Assembly: GCA_002726235.1 (NCBI GenBank)
Contig: PBSN01000008.1
Location: 98,659 to 162,658 of the forward strand
Direction: 5' to 3'
DNA length: 64,000 nt
Origin: Nitrospiraceae bacterium
GTDB lineage: Bacteria; Nitrospirota; Nitrospiria; Nitrospirales; UBA2166
Below the pieces are notes generated by a model. It did no database searches, was not told the DNA's origin, and saw only the letters and a program-made list of their open reading frames with translations. This document shows, in pieces, positions 15,028 to 24,084 of this stretch. Every line of letters starts with the position of its first letter. The stretch's first letter is position 1. Made by a program: the position numbers and the translations under genes.

Positions 15028-16605
15028 TTAAAATGGCATTGGTTGCTGACGGATGAGGTCGAGATTGGCAGTAAAGAGATCGCGAATATCATGAATTCCC
15101 AGTGCGATCATTGCCATGCGGTCCAGTCCTAGGCCCCATGCGATGACGGGGACTTTGATGCCTAGTGGATGCGTAACTTCTGGCCGTAGCAGTCCAGCCC
15201 CTCCAAGTTCCATCCAGCCTAATTTCGGATGTTCGACATGCAGTTCAACTGAGGGTTCGGTAAATGGAAAGTATGCTGGTGCGAATTTCACCTTTGTGGT
15301 TTGCGCCATCTCCTTTGCAAAGAGTGATAAGAGTCCGAGGAGTGTCTGGAAGTTGATGGTGTTTCCAAGCACGATACCTTCTGTTTGGAAAAAGTCAGTA
15401 GCATGGGTGGCATCAATCTGGTCATAGCGAAAACAGCGTGCCATGGAAAAATATTTTCCGGGAATCTTCGGTTGTGACGCGAGAGTTCGCGATGATACTG
15501 CAGTTCCTTGGCTACGGAGGACCAGACGTCGAGTCTGTTGCTCATTGAAGGAGTAGCGCCAGCCTCGGGACCCTGTTGTCCAGCCATCACGATGGGTTTG
15601 GGAAACTCGGCTAACATAAGGTTCAGGGATAGGTTCTGAATACGCAGGACTCTTCACGAAATACACATCATGGATATCGCGGGCGGGGTGAAATTGCGGC
15701 ATGTAGAGCGTGTCCATATTCCAGAATTCACTTTCGACGATCGGACCACGCATTTCCTCGAAACCCATGCTGACCAATGTTGTTTTGACTTTGTCCAAAA
15801 ATGATCGGTAAGGATGCTTTTTTCCTGCAGTAATTCGTGGGGGACGTAGCGCGATGTTGTATGGGCGGGGGGCACGCGTTCGCCACGATCCGTCTTTCAA
15901 TATTTCAGGCGTCAGTTGTGCGTAGCCCTCTTTGACTCCAGTGGTCATCACGTTTGTGGCAATTGCTTGCCCTGCGTCAGTGAGTGCAAAGGATCGCGTG
16001 ATATGTTCATCAACCCGAAACGGTTCTTGTGAACGTCCTCGCCGTTGGGAAAAGGTATCGATGATCTTGCGTTCCGTATCAGGTCGCGTGTCGTAGCTTG
16101 CCGGACCGTGAGCGATATCTTCGATGAGCATACGGAGCGTAGACGTTAGCTCACTCACTGGTGATGTTGGTTCGAGTACTCCTCCAGGACCTATCTGAAG
16201 GGACCCTTCTGTTTTTAGCGCTCCGATGGGACCACTCAGGTCGCTTGCCTGTAGGCCTAGCGTCTCCTGAAGGGTTTTCATGGTGAGAAGGCCGCCCTGT
16301 TGCTTAGCTTCCGTGGCTCCAGTGAAAATTCGTTCTAAGAGGGATCCTTCTTCAGAAAACTTAGTGCCTACTGAGGTGAGGGAGACGACTTTTGTGAGAA
16401 CCTCTGACGTGATCGTGATGTACTGCTTGGCTTGCATCCATCCGATGCTCATGCTGACTTGTGCAGGGTCGAGGCCAGTATGTGCTGCGAGGTCAGCTTC
16501 GCTGGTGGGGGATTGTTTATGCAAGTCGCTAAGGATGGCGACTTCGAGTGGATGAAGGCTTGAGAGTTGGTGCTCCTCTAGAGGAGACGATTCTTTTTGT
16601 GTCAT
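15028..16605 (-). CDS. pheS: Phenylalanyl-tRNA synthetase alpha subunit, archaeal/eukaryotic type
   Basis: 525 residues; bacterial PheS is about 330-350. The extra N-terminal 200 residues look like winged-helix modules (HPLEVAILSDLHKQ..., SEADLAAHTGLDPAQVS), typical of archaeal/eukaryotic alpha chains. The class II core has HPARDIHDVYF (archaeal-type motif 1/2 region), FRYDQIDATHATDFFQTEG and motif 3 GLGLDRMAMIALGI. Its start overlaps the rpe stop by four bases (ATGA). Both subunits being of archaeal type in a bacterial housekeeping operon points to an old replacement by transfer. Confidence 0.93.
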   Translation of the reverse strand: MTQKESSPLEEHQLSSLHPLEVAILSDLHKQSPTSEADLAAHTGLDPAQVSMSIGWMQAKQYITITSEVLTKVVSLTSVGTKFSEEGSLLERIFTGATEAKQQGGLLTMKTLQETLGLQASDLSGPIGALKTEGSLQIGPGGVLEPTSPVSELTSTLRMLIEDIAHGPASYDTRPDTERKIIDTFSQRRGRSQEPFRVDEHITRSFALTDAGQAIATNVMTTGVKEGYAQLTPEILKDGSWRTRAPRPYNIALRPPRITAGKKHPYRSFLDKVKTTLVSMGFEEMRGPIVESEFWNMDTLYMPQFHPARDIHDVYFVKSPAYSEPIPEPYVSRVSQTHRDGWTTGSRGWRYSFNEQQTRRLVLRSQGTAVSSRTLASQPKIPGKYFSMARCFRYDQIDATHATDFFQTEGIVLGNTINFQTLLGLLSLFAKEMAQTTKVKFAPAYFPFTEPSVELHVEHPKLGWMELGGAGLLRPEVTHPLGIKVPVIAWGLGLDRMAMIALGIHDIRDLFTANLDLIRQQPMPF

Positions 16606-17294
16606 GCTCGTTGGGTTTCCACTGGCATTGCCCCTATTCCAGCTCGGCGCATCTGCCGGATAACCATGTCGTATGGTGGTGTTTTGAAAATTGCAGATCC
16701 TGCAACAAGAATTGTTGCCCCGGCTTGAACGACATCCGCAGCGTTGTCAGATGATATGCCTCCATCAACTTCGAGTTCTATCTGAAGGGCGTTGGCATCA
16801 ATGAGGTCCTTGGCCTTTCGGATTTTTGACATGACTGATGGAATAAAGGATTGACCACCAAACCCTGGATTGACGGACATAATGAGCAGGAGGTCGAGGT
16901 CTGCTAAAATCTCCTTGAGCGATTCAATGGCTGTTTCTGGATTCAGAGAAACTCCCGCTTTTGCGCCCAAGTCTTTGATGGCTTGAACGGTGAGATGGAG
17001 ATGTGGACAGGTTTCGCAATGGACGGTCAGTATGTCCGCTCCCGCGTCACGAAATGCCCCGAGATAATCGTCTGGGTTGGTCACCATCAAATGGACATCG
17101 AGTGGAAGCTTTGTGCTACGACGAATGGCTTCGACAATTGGTGGGCCGACGGTGATGTTTGGTACAAAGTGGCCATCCATCACGTCGATGTGAATCCAAT
17201 CTGCTCCACCGGCTTCGACTGCCGCCACTTCGTCTGCAAGCCGTCCAAAATCGGCAGCGAGAATTGATGGTGCAATTTTTAATGATGGCATCAT
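16602..17294 (-). CDS. rpe: Ribulose-phosphate 3-epimerase
   Basis: 230 residues, the usual length. TIM barrel with the family motifs APSILAADFGRL, WIHIDVMDGHFVPNITVGP (metal-binding His and Asp), LDVHLMV, MSVNPGFGGQSFI and ELEVDGGI. It interconverts ribulose-5-phosphate and xylulose-5-phosphate in the pentose phosphate pathway. It overlaps htpX upstream and pheS downstream by four bases each. The C-terminal 10 residues are beyond the conserved barrel. Confidence 0.95.
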   Translation of the reverse strand: MMPSLKIAPSILAADFGRLADEVAAVEAGGADWIHIDVMDGHFVPNITVGPPIVEAIRRSTKLPLDVHLMVTNPDDYLGAFRDAGADILTVHCETCPHLHLTVQAIKDLGAKAGVSLNPETAIESLKEILADLDLLLIMSVNPGFGGQSFIPSVMSKIRKAKDLIDANALQIELEVDGGISSDNAADVVQAGATILVAGSAIFKTPPYDMVIRQMRRAGIGAMPVETQRA

Positions 17295-18187
17295 GCGATG
17301 TTGGAACGGCGGAGTGCCTCGATTCGTTCCTCAATACGTGGATGGGTTGATATTAGGCTCATGAATCCGCCCGTTCTTCCCGAAATCTTCATCGTCGCCA
17401 GTGCGTCTTTCGTTCCGTAGTCAATTTGGGATTGTTGGACCCAGGTTCCAATCGCTTGTAATGCCGCGATCATGGAGTCTGGGCCATAGACTCGTGCAGC
17501 AAAGGCATCTGCGGCGAACTCACGCTTTCGTGAAAACCAGCAAATCGGGATCATTGCAAGAAATGACAATACAATCTGAAGAAAAATATACGTGGCGAAA
17601 TACAACATCGGGTTACGGTTTGCAATATGACGTGCGATGAACTGACTCAAGAAGTAGACAAAGGTGTTCATCAATCCGGCCAGAATAGTTGTGGTGAGCA
17701 TGTCCCCGTTTCGGATATGTCCCATCTCATGCGCAAGAACGGCTTGAAGCTCTCGCTCGTTAAGGTTCTGCAAGAGTCCGGTTGAAACGGCAACCATTGA
17801 GTTGTTTTTGCTCGGCCCCGTCGCAAACGCGTTCGGATCGGGGGCATCATAGATCCATACCTCTGGCATTGAGATTTCCATTCCACGGGAAATTTCTCGG
17901 ATGGAATCGAATATCACGGATTCTATTGGGGATCCGGGGCGCTCAATTCGTTGGCCGGACACCATGGCTCGCGCCATTTGCTTTGAAAAGGCCAAGCTAA
18001 TAAATGCGCCGCCAAATCCAATGACAAACGACCATAGCAACATGGTTTGGTTGATTGATCCTCGAAGATCAACGCCAAACATTGGAAGAAGGATCTCAAC
18101 CAAGACTGTAAAGGTGATCGATAACGTAACAAAGATCAGGATATTTGCAAGAAGTAGCAGGAACATTCCTTTCATTCGACTCATCAA
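17291..18187 (-). CDS. htpX: HtpX membrane zinc metalloprotease
   Basis: 298 residues, the family's usual size. Two N-terminal membrane helices, the zinc site HEMGH (in LAHEMGHIRNGD), two further helices, and the downstream glutamate region SRKREFAADAFAA. A conserved AFATGPSKNNSMVAVSTGLL precedes the zinc site. HtpX degrades damaged membrane proteins alongside FtsH; hflK and hflC, whose products modulate FtsH, lie at the far end of this window. Four-base overlaps with fmt and rpe indicate tight translational coupling. Confidence 0.94.
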   Translation of the reverse strand: MMSRMKGMFLLLLANILIFVTLSITFTVLVEILLPMFGVDLRGSINQTMLLWSFVIGFGGAFISLAFSKQMARAMVSGQRIERPGSPIESVIFDSIREISRGMEISMPEVWIYDAPDPNAFATGPSKNNSMVAVSTGLLQNLNERELQAVLAHEMGHIRNGDMLTTTILAGLMNTFVYFLSQFIARHIANRNPMLYFATYIFLQIVLSFLAMIPICWFSRKREFAADAFAARVYGPDSMIAALQAIGTWVQQSQIDYGTKDALATMKISGRTGGFMSLISTHPRIEERIEALRRSNIA

Positions 18188-19161
18188 ATCGTCTCCTCTT
18201 GGGTATTTGCTGCCAAGGGCAGAGGTGTGCTTGTCAAGGTTGATCCCGAATTAACTCTATGTCCGGATAGGTAAGCATGCGCAGTCATTCTGCGTCGTGA
18301 GGCTGGTTGAAGTTCACGAATTTCGATTGTGCCATACCCTGTTGCAACGGTGATACTGTTTCGTGTCGTGTCGAGGACAGTACCTGGAGATTGTGATGAC
18401 GGCGAATAATTTACTGATTTGACGTCCCACAGTCGCCACTTTTCAGTTCCATAATAGGTGTGTGCTCCAGGCCAAGGATCCATCCCACGCACGAGATTTG
18501 CAATCCGTGATGCGTTATTGCTCCATTGGATCATCCCATCTTGCTTTTTCAGGATTGGCGCAAGTGACGCGTGGTCTGAATTTTGTGGTTGGGGAGTGAT
18601 CGTATCGGTCTCAAGTGCCTCAAGGGTTTTGAGTATTACCTCAGCACCGATGTCTGCGAGTCGATGTGCCAGTTCTCCAGCACGTTCATTTGGTCGGATG
18701 GCAATAGGACGTTTTAACAAAATTGGTCCGGTATCCATGCCGTGGTCCATGAGCATTGACGTGACTCCAGTTTCTATCTCTCCATTGCAGATTGCCCACT
18801 GGATTGGCGCTGCGCCGCGATACTTAGGAAGTAACGAGCCATGAAGGTTTACGCATCCAAATTGAGGGACATCAAGAATTTGTCGTGGCAAGATGCGGCC
18901 AAAGGCGATGACAACACATGTATCAGGTTTCCACTGGTGCAACGTCTCAAGAAGTGTCGAGTCTTTCACACTCTCGGGTTGCAGAACCTGGATATTTTCA
19001 CGTAAGGCAAAGACTTTTACCGCTGACATACTCATCCGGTGGCCGCGTCCTTTCGGTTCGTCAGGCTGTGTGACCACTCCGAGAATATGGTGCCTAGAAT
19101 GTGATAGGGCGGTCAGTGTGGGAACCGCAAATTCTGGTGTCCCGAAAAACACAATCCGCAT
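18184..19161 (-). CDS. fmt: Methionyl-tRNA formyltransferase
   Basis: 325 residues. It starts MRIVFFGTPEFAVPTL, has the folate and catalytic region NLHGSLLPKYRGAAPIQWAI and the following TGVTSMLMDHGMDTGPIL, and a C-terminal OB-like domain. It formylates initiator Met-tRNA using 10-formyl-THF. It follows def by five bases and overlaps htpX. The def-fmt pairing is widespread, so the assignment is secure. Confidence 0.96.
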   Translation of the reverse strand: MRIVFFGTPEFAVPTLTALSHSRHHILGVVTQPDEPKGRGHRMSMSAVKVFALRENIQVLQPESVKDSTLLETLHQWKPDTCVVIAFGRILPRQILDVPQFGCVNLHGSLLPKYRGAAPIQWAICNGEIETGVTSMLMDHGMDTGPILLKRPIAIRPNERAGELAHRLADIGAEVILKTLEALETDTITPQPQNSDHASLAPILKKQDGMIQWSNNASRIANLVRGMDPWPGAHTYYGTEKWRLWDVKSVNYSPSSQSPGTVLDTTRNSITVATGYGTIEIRELQPASRRRMTAHAYLSGHRVNSGSTLTSTPLPLAANTQEETI

Positions 19162-19166
19162 GGGGG

Positions 19167-19697
19167 TTAGCCCACGGCTGCGTGTTCATGTGCACGATTC
19201 TTTTCGAGTTTTTTGATACGCTTGATGTAGAGACTTCGTTTTAATGGACTGAGTCGATCCAGCATCAAGACTCCTTGCACATGATCATATTCGTGCTGCA
19301 TCGCACGAGCCAATAGCCCGTTGCCTTCAAGCGTGGATGGCTTGCCATTCCGGTCGAGGCCGGCCATCGTGATGCTTGCGGCACGTTTGACATGGTCAAC
19401 ATATTGAGGAAGGCTTAAGCAACCTTCCTCGTCGATAACCTCGCCCTCTTGGGAGAGAATGCTTGGGTTAGCCATGACGATGATGGGGTGGTCGGGGTCT
19501 TGCACTGCACCATCGATAATGAAGAGCTGCAGTGGCAGACCAATTTGGTGGGCGGCAAGTCCAATTCCAGGCGCTGCGTACATTGTCTCGATCATGTCAT
19601 CAATAAGACGCTGAAACTTGGCGTCAAATACTGTAACCGTTTCGCCCTTTTGTGCTAGAACCGGATTGGGATAATGCCGAATTTCTCGAATTGCCAA
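19167..19697 (-). CDS. def: Peptide deformylase
   Basis: 176 residues. All three metal-site motifs are present: GIGLAAHQIG, EEGCLSLP (Cys ligand) and QHEYDHVQGVL (two His ligands and the catalytic Glu). It removes the formyl group from nascent proteins. The start is TTG at 19697: it is immediately preceded in frame by TAA, and no ATG or GTG fits. AAGGG lies upstream as a plausible ribosome-binding site. It is the first gene of a nine-gene minus-strand operon reaching 11831, with gaps of at most 26 bases and several overlaps. Confidence 0.95.
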   Translation of the reverse strand: MAIREIRHYPNPVLAQKGETVTVFDAKFQRLIDDMIETMYAAPGIGLAAHQIGLPLQLFIIDGAVQDPDHPIIVMANPSILSQEGEVIDEEGCLSLPQYVDHVKRAASITMAGLDRNGKPSTLEGNGLLARAMQHEYDHVQGVLMLDRLSPLKRSLYIKRIKKLEKNRAHEHAAVG

Positions 19698-20160
19698 TTA
19701 TCTGCCCTTATCTTCCACACCTACTTAATGTTTGATCGTGAAACATCACTCACCGCTAGCTGTTTTGTAGCATCCTGCAGGGCGCAAAATCAAGATTCTC
19801 CCACATAATCAGGCTTCTAGCGGACTGTGGGAATTCCTAATTAGTTCGCGAGGGATCCTGTTCTTCCGAGGTATGGCGCGATCCTCAGAATGCTCTACAG
19901 GATGTTCTTGGTGCAACTCATGAACCATGCAGTGGGGATCTAGATAGTTGCCTGTCGTTGTGAGATGAAACGCAAAATTTGGTGAACTTTGCGTCCCAGC
20001 TGTTCCGTCTTCTCTCGCAAATACACATATGCGGGTGTTGATTCGTGATCAAGTGCCGTTCCCTTTGAATTTGATTGTCGGAAATGTAGTGTCATGACGT
20101 GATGGGACTGTGGCTGTTATAATCCGACAGTTTTGTAACGACGATGTCAATGGAGGAACT
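19698..20160. other. Divergent intergenic region
   Basis: 463 bases between def (minus) and the next plus-strand gene. It should contain the promoters of both. Two inverted repeats are visible: TCCCACA...TGTGGGA with a loop of about 20 bases (near 19798-19830) and ACGCAAA...TTTGCGT (near 19970-19995). Neither is followed by a T tract, so they are not obvious terminators. No coding frame is convincing. Confidence 0.5.
20094..20123 (+). promoter_or_regulatory. Candidate sigma-70 promoter
   Basis: A perfect -10 box TATAAT at 20118-20123 with a weak -35 (ATGACG, 20094-20099) at 18-base spacing. Transcription would start near 20130, just before the Shine-Dalgarno and GTG start at 20161, which supports that start choice. 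Only consensus matching was used. Confidence 0.4.
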
Positions 20161-21288
20161 GTGGAATCTTTTGGGGAACAACACCACAGATCAAATATGA
20201 AGTTTCTGAAACAGGATGGTGCCTATGGTCATGACGTGAACGCAGAAGTCGAGCGGCGCACTCTTCTGGTGAAATCAATTGGGGTGATGGTAGGCACTGC
20301 TTCTGTGTGTGTGGCTGGATCTGTTGGCATTTTCCTTATTCTGGCAAATCTTGGAAATGGAATCAAAGGGGTCAAACTCGGATGGTTTATTCTTACCCAC
20401 CCGTCAAAGTGGCTTTCAGTAAGCACAGTTGTGGGTATGCCGGTGTGGGAAGCTCTTTCGATTTCCAGTGTATTGCTTGGCGGTGTGCTGATCTACGGGA
20501 TGATTCGACTTGTCCGCCGACCTCTCTCTAGTCAAATAACTCGTCTGAAAAAAATCTTGATGGGCTGTTTCCTGCTGGGTGCTGTGCCACTTCTTACGTT
20601 TTTGGCAGATACAGGCCAATGGTGGGTGATGAAACATGCATTTGACTATGAGACAAAAATGCATGTGCTTACAGGTGTGCAGAATGACTATGAGCGATGG
20701 TTTCGCAAGACATTTTCTTCGGTCAGCGAAAAGGAAGTCCAACGCGATCTCTTGACAGGCTTCAGAAACCACTTTCGTGACAATGAGCTGGAGATATTAG
20801 ACGACGATGTTGCCGCACATACGCAAAAAGTTGATTGGTGGTATGTGGAATATCCCGATTTCATTGAGGTGATTACGAAAAGTCCGCATCGAACGTTAGC
20901 TACTAGTTATCGTGCGGGATTGCTGGGCGATCGTCAAGGACAGCTCAAAACCTCCATTGGAACGGACGGAAGGGTCGTGCTTCAATTGGTGTTGAGTATT
21001 GAAGGATCGTTGTCTGATAAGGTGAATGCATCCCAGGTGACGACGGTCATAAGGGATACTGACCGTGATGGCATTCCGGATGAGTTTCAAACCATTCCTG
21101 CAATGGAACGAGGCTATACCGGCCCTGTGACCTTGGAAGGCTTTATTCCATTAAAGCGGAATACAGGTTTTGATGATGTGTATAGCTTGTGGTCGCAGGG
21201 AATAGGCTATGCGGTCAATTTTTTCTTGCATGGATATGACTCAACACTACCTCGCGGTCTTTTCCCGGGTGAGGATCAGGAAACTTAG
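20161..21288 (+). CDS. Hypothetical membrane protein with a TSP3-like calcium motif
   Basis: About 375 residues from GTG 20161, chosen because GGAGG lies 5-9 bases upstream; a GTG at 20110 has no such site. Three membrane segments (about residues 35-60, 80-105 and 120-145) are followed by a large soluble part. Near the C-terminus DTDRDGIPDEFQ matches a thrombospondin type 3/EF-hand-like calcium-binding loop. No family was recognised. It starts a probable operon with two more uncharacterised genes and a D-amino-acid transaminase. Confidence 0.7.
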   Translation: MESFGEQHHRSNMKFLKQDGAYGHDVNAEVERRTLLVKSIGVMVGTASVCVAGSVGIFLILANLGNGIKGVKLGWFILTHPSKWLSVSTVVGMPVWEALSISSVLLGGVLIYGMIRLVRRPLSSQITRLKKILMGCFLLGAVPLLTFLADTGQWWVMKHAFDYETKMHVLTGVQNDYERWFRKTFSSVSEKEVQRDLLTGFRNHFRDNELEILDDDVAAHTQKVDWWYVEYPDFIEVITKSPHRTLATSYRAGLLGDRQGQLKTSIGTDGRVVLQLVLSIEGSLSDKVNASQVTTVIRDTDRDGIPDEFQTIPAMERGYTGPVTLEGFIPLKRNTGFDDVYSLWSQGIGYAVNFFLHGYDSTLPRGLFPGEDQET

Positions 21289-21332
21289 TAGAGACTGGCT
21301 ATAACATAACAGAGGAGGCATCTTAGAAAAAT

Positions 21333-21770
21333 ATGATTGCGAAGATGTATAGCATTATCTGTGTAAGTATTGTGGGATGGTTTTTTCTTTTTCCTCTCAG
21401 CGGAGTAGCTGAAGAGAAAGGAACAACACAGGTCACGTCCGAAATGCACGGGGTAGAAAAAATCTGTGGTGTATGGGAGATGCACATTCATAATATGTTG
21501 AATCACCAAGAATATCAGTACATGTTGCATGTTCCTCCGTCTCCGGATGCAGGCGTTCCTTTTACGAGTCAGCACGTCGTCCCTTCCCAATTGCTCGTCA
21601 ATGGACAGACGGTATACATTCGATGGGATTTCCCCGAGGGATTTTCTGAGGATAGCCTGTTGCTTCGGCGTGGAGGAAAGGCGATGGACGGGACATTTAT
21701 GAATTTCGCTGGGGCTCGTGGGGCCGTATCCGGAAAACTGATTCGCCCGTGTGCTACGAATGATGAATGA
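21333..21770 (+). CDS. Hypothetical exported protein
   Basis: 145 residues. A clear signal peptide (IICVSIVGWFFLFPLSGVAEE) predicts export. The mature part has two cysteines (near KICGVWEMHI and LIRPC, possibly a disulfide) and a beta-rich, lipocalin-like look: GVWEMHI, then GTFMNFAGARGAVSGKLI. No family can be named with confidence. GAGGAGG is 14 bases before the ATG, longer than usual. It overlaps the following small gene by about 11 bases. Confidence 0.6.
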   Translation: MIAKMYSIICVSIVGWFFLFPLSGVAEEKGTTQVTSEMHGVEKICGVWEMHIHNMLNHQEYQYMLHVPPSPDAGVPFTSQHVVPSQLLVNGQTVYIRWDFPEGFSEDSLLLRRGGKAMDGTFMNFAGARGAVSGKLIRPCATNDE

Positions 21771-22062
21771 CCAATATGACAAAATAATTACCGCAAAAGT
21801 GCGAGAAGAATTTAAGATTTGTCTTTGGGAAGATCGGACTCGTGGGGAATTGTGGGTATCGACCTATGATTCTGATCAGCTTGCGCTTATTGATGATGCT
21901 TTTCAGCGGAAGACGGGTGGGACTATCAATGATTCAGGAATGCGGATATTTCGGTTTCAGGCTGATCATCCAGGGAAATATGGACTGGTATTTGAGAAGA
22001 GGTTGGGCTGGAGATTTACATCCATCAAGCGGCGGGACTACATTGTCTCCGTCGAACCGTAG
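21760..22062 (+). CDS. Chagasin/I42-like small protein (tentative)
   Basis: About 100 residues from ATG 21760; GTG 21751 is also possible. The order of features resembles chagasin-type cysteine protease inhibitors: a short loop, a strand ending in LALIDDAFQRKTGG, then MRIFRFQADHPGKYGLVFEKRLGW and a final YIVSVEP strand. The chagasin NPTTGY loop is not conserved (EDRTRGELW in its place) and RPW is replaced by RLGW, so inhibitory function is doubtful. There is no signal peptide, although the family is often exported. This is a fold-level guess. Confidence 0.45.
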   Translation: MMNDQYDKIITAKVREEFKICLWEDRTRGELWVSTYDSDQLALIDDAFQRKTGGTINDSGMRIFRFQADHPGKYGLVFEKRLGWRFTSIKRRDYIVSVEP

Positions 22063-22073
22063 AATCAAACGGC

Positions 22074-22913
22074 ATGTCTGACATTGCCTACCTAAATGGT
22101 GAATTCACAAAACTTGCTGAAGCCTTTGTTTCGGTTGAGGATCGAGGGTTCCAGTTTGGTGATGGGGTCTATGAAGTCATCCGAGTGTATGACGCGACAC
22201 CACACTTATTGCGAGAACATATCAATCGACTCAAGCTCAGCGCGGCATCAATACATTTGGATGATCGTCTGTCGTATGACGAGTGGGAAAGCATCGTTCG
22301 GGAAGGTATCGATCGAAGCGGATACACTGCAGCCAAGGTCTATATTCAGTTAACGCGCGGTGTGTCGCCGCGTGATCATCGTTTTCCTGTCACGGCACCT
22401 CTCACTAGGGTTATGACGGTACGCGAAATCGAGCCTGATGATCTACAGTTGCGGGAAACCGGGGTTCCTGCGATCACCGTCAAGGATATTCGATGGAATC
22501 GCTGTGATATTAAATCGCTGAACTTGCTTCCGAACATCCTTGCGAAGCAGCAGGCGACACAAGTTGGGGCGTTCGAGGCTTTGTTCGTCAAGGGCGAGTT
22601 GGTGTTTGAGGGCTCAAGTAGCACTGTGATGGTGGTATCCGATGGTGTTGTACATACGCCACCGGAAGGGCCTCGCATCTTGTCCGGAATTACACGTGAC
22701 TGGGTGCTGAACGTAGCCCGCGCGAGCGAAATCACAGTTGTTGAAGAACCCGTATCAGTGGAGACGATGCTTAGTGCCAAAGAGGTTCTGCTTACCGGGA
22801 CGATTATTGAGATTATGCCTGTGGTTAAAGTAGACGAATATCAAATTGGCGATGGGAGACCAGGGAAAATATATCATCGCTTATATCAGAAGTTCCTCGC
22901 TTCGATTTCCTAA
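22074..22913 (+). CDS. dat: D-amino-acid transaminase (class IV aminotransferase)
   Basis: 279 residues. Class IV PLP fold: YLNGEFTKLAEAFVSVEDRGFQFGDGVYE, then the D-amino-acid transaminase signature VYIQLTRGVSPRDHRFP. The PLP lysine falls in DIKSLNLLPNILAKQQA. Branched-chain aminotransferases share the fold, but the QLTRGV...H element favours D-alanine transaminase, which supplies D-Glu or D-Ala for peptidoglycan. It lies 11 bases after the chagasin-like gene. Confidence 0.85.
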   Translation: MSDIAYLNGEFTKLAEAFVSVEDRGFQFGDGVYEVIRVYDATPHLLREHINRLKLSAASIHLDDRLSYDEWESIVREGIDRSGYTAAKVYIQLTRGVSPRDHRFPVTAPLTRVMTVREIEPDDLQLRETGVPAITVKDIRWNRCDIKSLNLLPNILAKQQATQVGAFEALFVKGELVFEGSSSTVMVVSDGVVHTPPEGPRILSGITRDWVLNVARASEITVVEEPVSVETMLSAKEVLLTGTIIEIMPVVKVDEYQIGDGRPGKIYHRLYQKFLASIS

Positions 22914-22980
22914 TTGCTCCAAACGTCCAGGTTGAATCGCTATAGGTGGTCTTTTCCGTTGTTTGTGGCATCTGCTCTGA

Positions 22981-23012
22981 CACTGTGCTCAGGATGACAG
23001 TGCCTCTGTTTT
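22981..23012. terminator. Possible terminator between convergent genes
   Basis: A six-base stem CACTGT/ACAGTG with a loop of about 10 bases, followed on the plus strand by CCTCTGTTTTT. It sits between dat (plus) and the ABC transporter operon (minus). The stem is short and the T run is offset, so this is tentative. Confidence 0.3.
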
Positions 23013-23063
23013 TGCAGTGCTGTTGAGTCAGTTAGTGCAGTGTGGTTTTGTCACTGATCTACT

Positions 23064-24056
23064 CTACAAGTGGCACCATACTTGGTGTCGCATTTTCCCT
23101 TCACCAATTTGAACCAGCGGAGGGTTCGTCGTTTTACAGTGGTCCATTACTTGGGGACAGCGGGTGTGGAAACGGCATCCCGTTGGAGGATTGAGTGGGG
23201 ATGGTACGTCCCCTTGGAGAGGAATACGCTTTGTCTGTATTGTTGGGTCGGGGATGGGATTTGCTGAGATCAAGGCTTGGGTATAGGGGTGTTTGGGTTC
23301 GCGAAACAGTGCATCAACAGAAGCCACTTCTGCGAGTTTTCCGAGGTACATGACCGCAACTCGATTCGCAATGTGTTGCACCACATGAAGATCGTGGGAG
23401 ATGAATAGGTAAGACAGGTTGTGTTCTTCCTTAAGATCTTGAAGCAGGTTCAAGATCTGGGCTTGGATTGACACATCCAGAGCTGATACGGCTTCATCGC
23501 ATACAATAAACTTAGGTTTCAAGGCGAGGGCTCGCGCGATTCCGATCCGTTGTCGTTGTCCTCCTGAAAATTCATGAGGGTAGCGGGATTGATAGGTTGG
23601 AGAAAGACCAACGTTCTCGAGTAATGCGGCGACTTTTTGTGTTGTTGCCAGGCCATTGGTGAGTCCATGAATGTTCATGGCTTCGCCAATAATTGACCCG
23701 ACGGTCATGCGAGGGTTCAGCGAGCTATATGGGTCTTGAAAGATGACCTGCATGTGTGGGCGCGTGTGCCGAAGTTGTGCCGCATTCATCGCTGTGATGT
23801 TTTTGCCATCAAAGACGACAGTTCCGGATGTTGGCTCCATGAGGCGAAGGAGGGTTCTCCCTGCGGTAGTCTTTCCACATCCTGATTCGCCAACCAGTCC
23901 GAGTGTCTCGCCCGCATAAATCTCAAATGATATATCGTCAACAGCTTTGACCCATCCAGCAATTTTTGAAAACACGCCATGGCGAACGGGAAAGTGTTTT
24001 TTGAGATTGCGTACGTCGAGAAGTACGGTCTTGGATAATGGGGCTTGAGTTATCAC
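23064..24056 (-). CDS. Oligopeptide/dipeptide ABC transporter ATP-binding protein (OppF/DppF type)
   Basis: 330 residues. Walker A GESGCGKTT, Q-loop region IFQDPYSSLNPRM, signature FSGGQRQRIGIARAL, Walker B FIVCDEAVSALD, switch His (LFISHDLHVV), and the C-terminal oligopeptide-transporter extension with its cysteine-bearing GCRFHTRCPQVMD. It is the second ATPase of a PepT-type importer. It is last in the operon, 28 bases after the OppD-type gene. Confidence 0.92.
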   Translation of the reverse strand: MITQAPLSKTVLLDVRNLKKHFPVRHGVFSKIAGWVKAVDDISFEIYAGETLGLVGESGCGKTTAGRTLLRLMEPTSGTVVFDGKNITAMNAAQLRHTRPHMQVIFQDPYSSLNPRMTVGSIIGEAMNIHGLTNGLATTQKVAALLENVGLSPTYQSRYPHEFSGGQRQRIGIARALALKPKFIVCDEAVSALDVSIQAQILNLLQDLKEEHNLSYLFISHDLHVVQHIANRVAVMYLGKLAEVASVDALFREPKHPYTQALISANPIPDPTIQTKRIPLQGDVPSPLNPPTGCRFHTRCPQVMDHCKTTNPPLVQIGEGKMRHQVWCHL

Positions 24057-24084
24057 GGCGTAGGTTTAGCTCAACGGTTCGATA

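Noticed and set aside
21285-21782. A 165-residue minus-strand frame opposite the exported protein gene
   Set aside because: Opposite strand has a clear signal peptide gene; this frame has no start signal or family.
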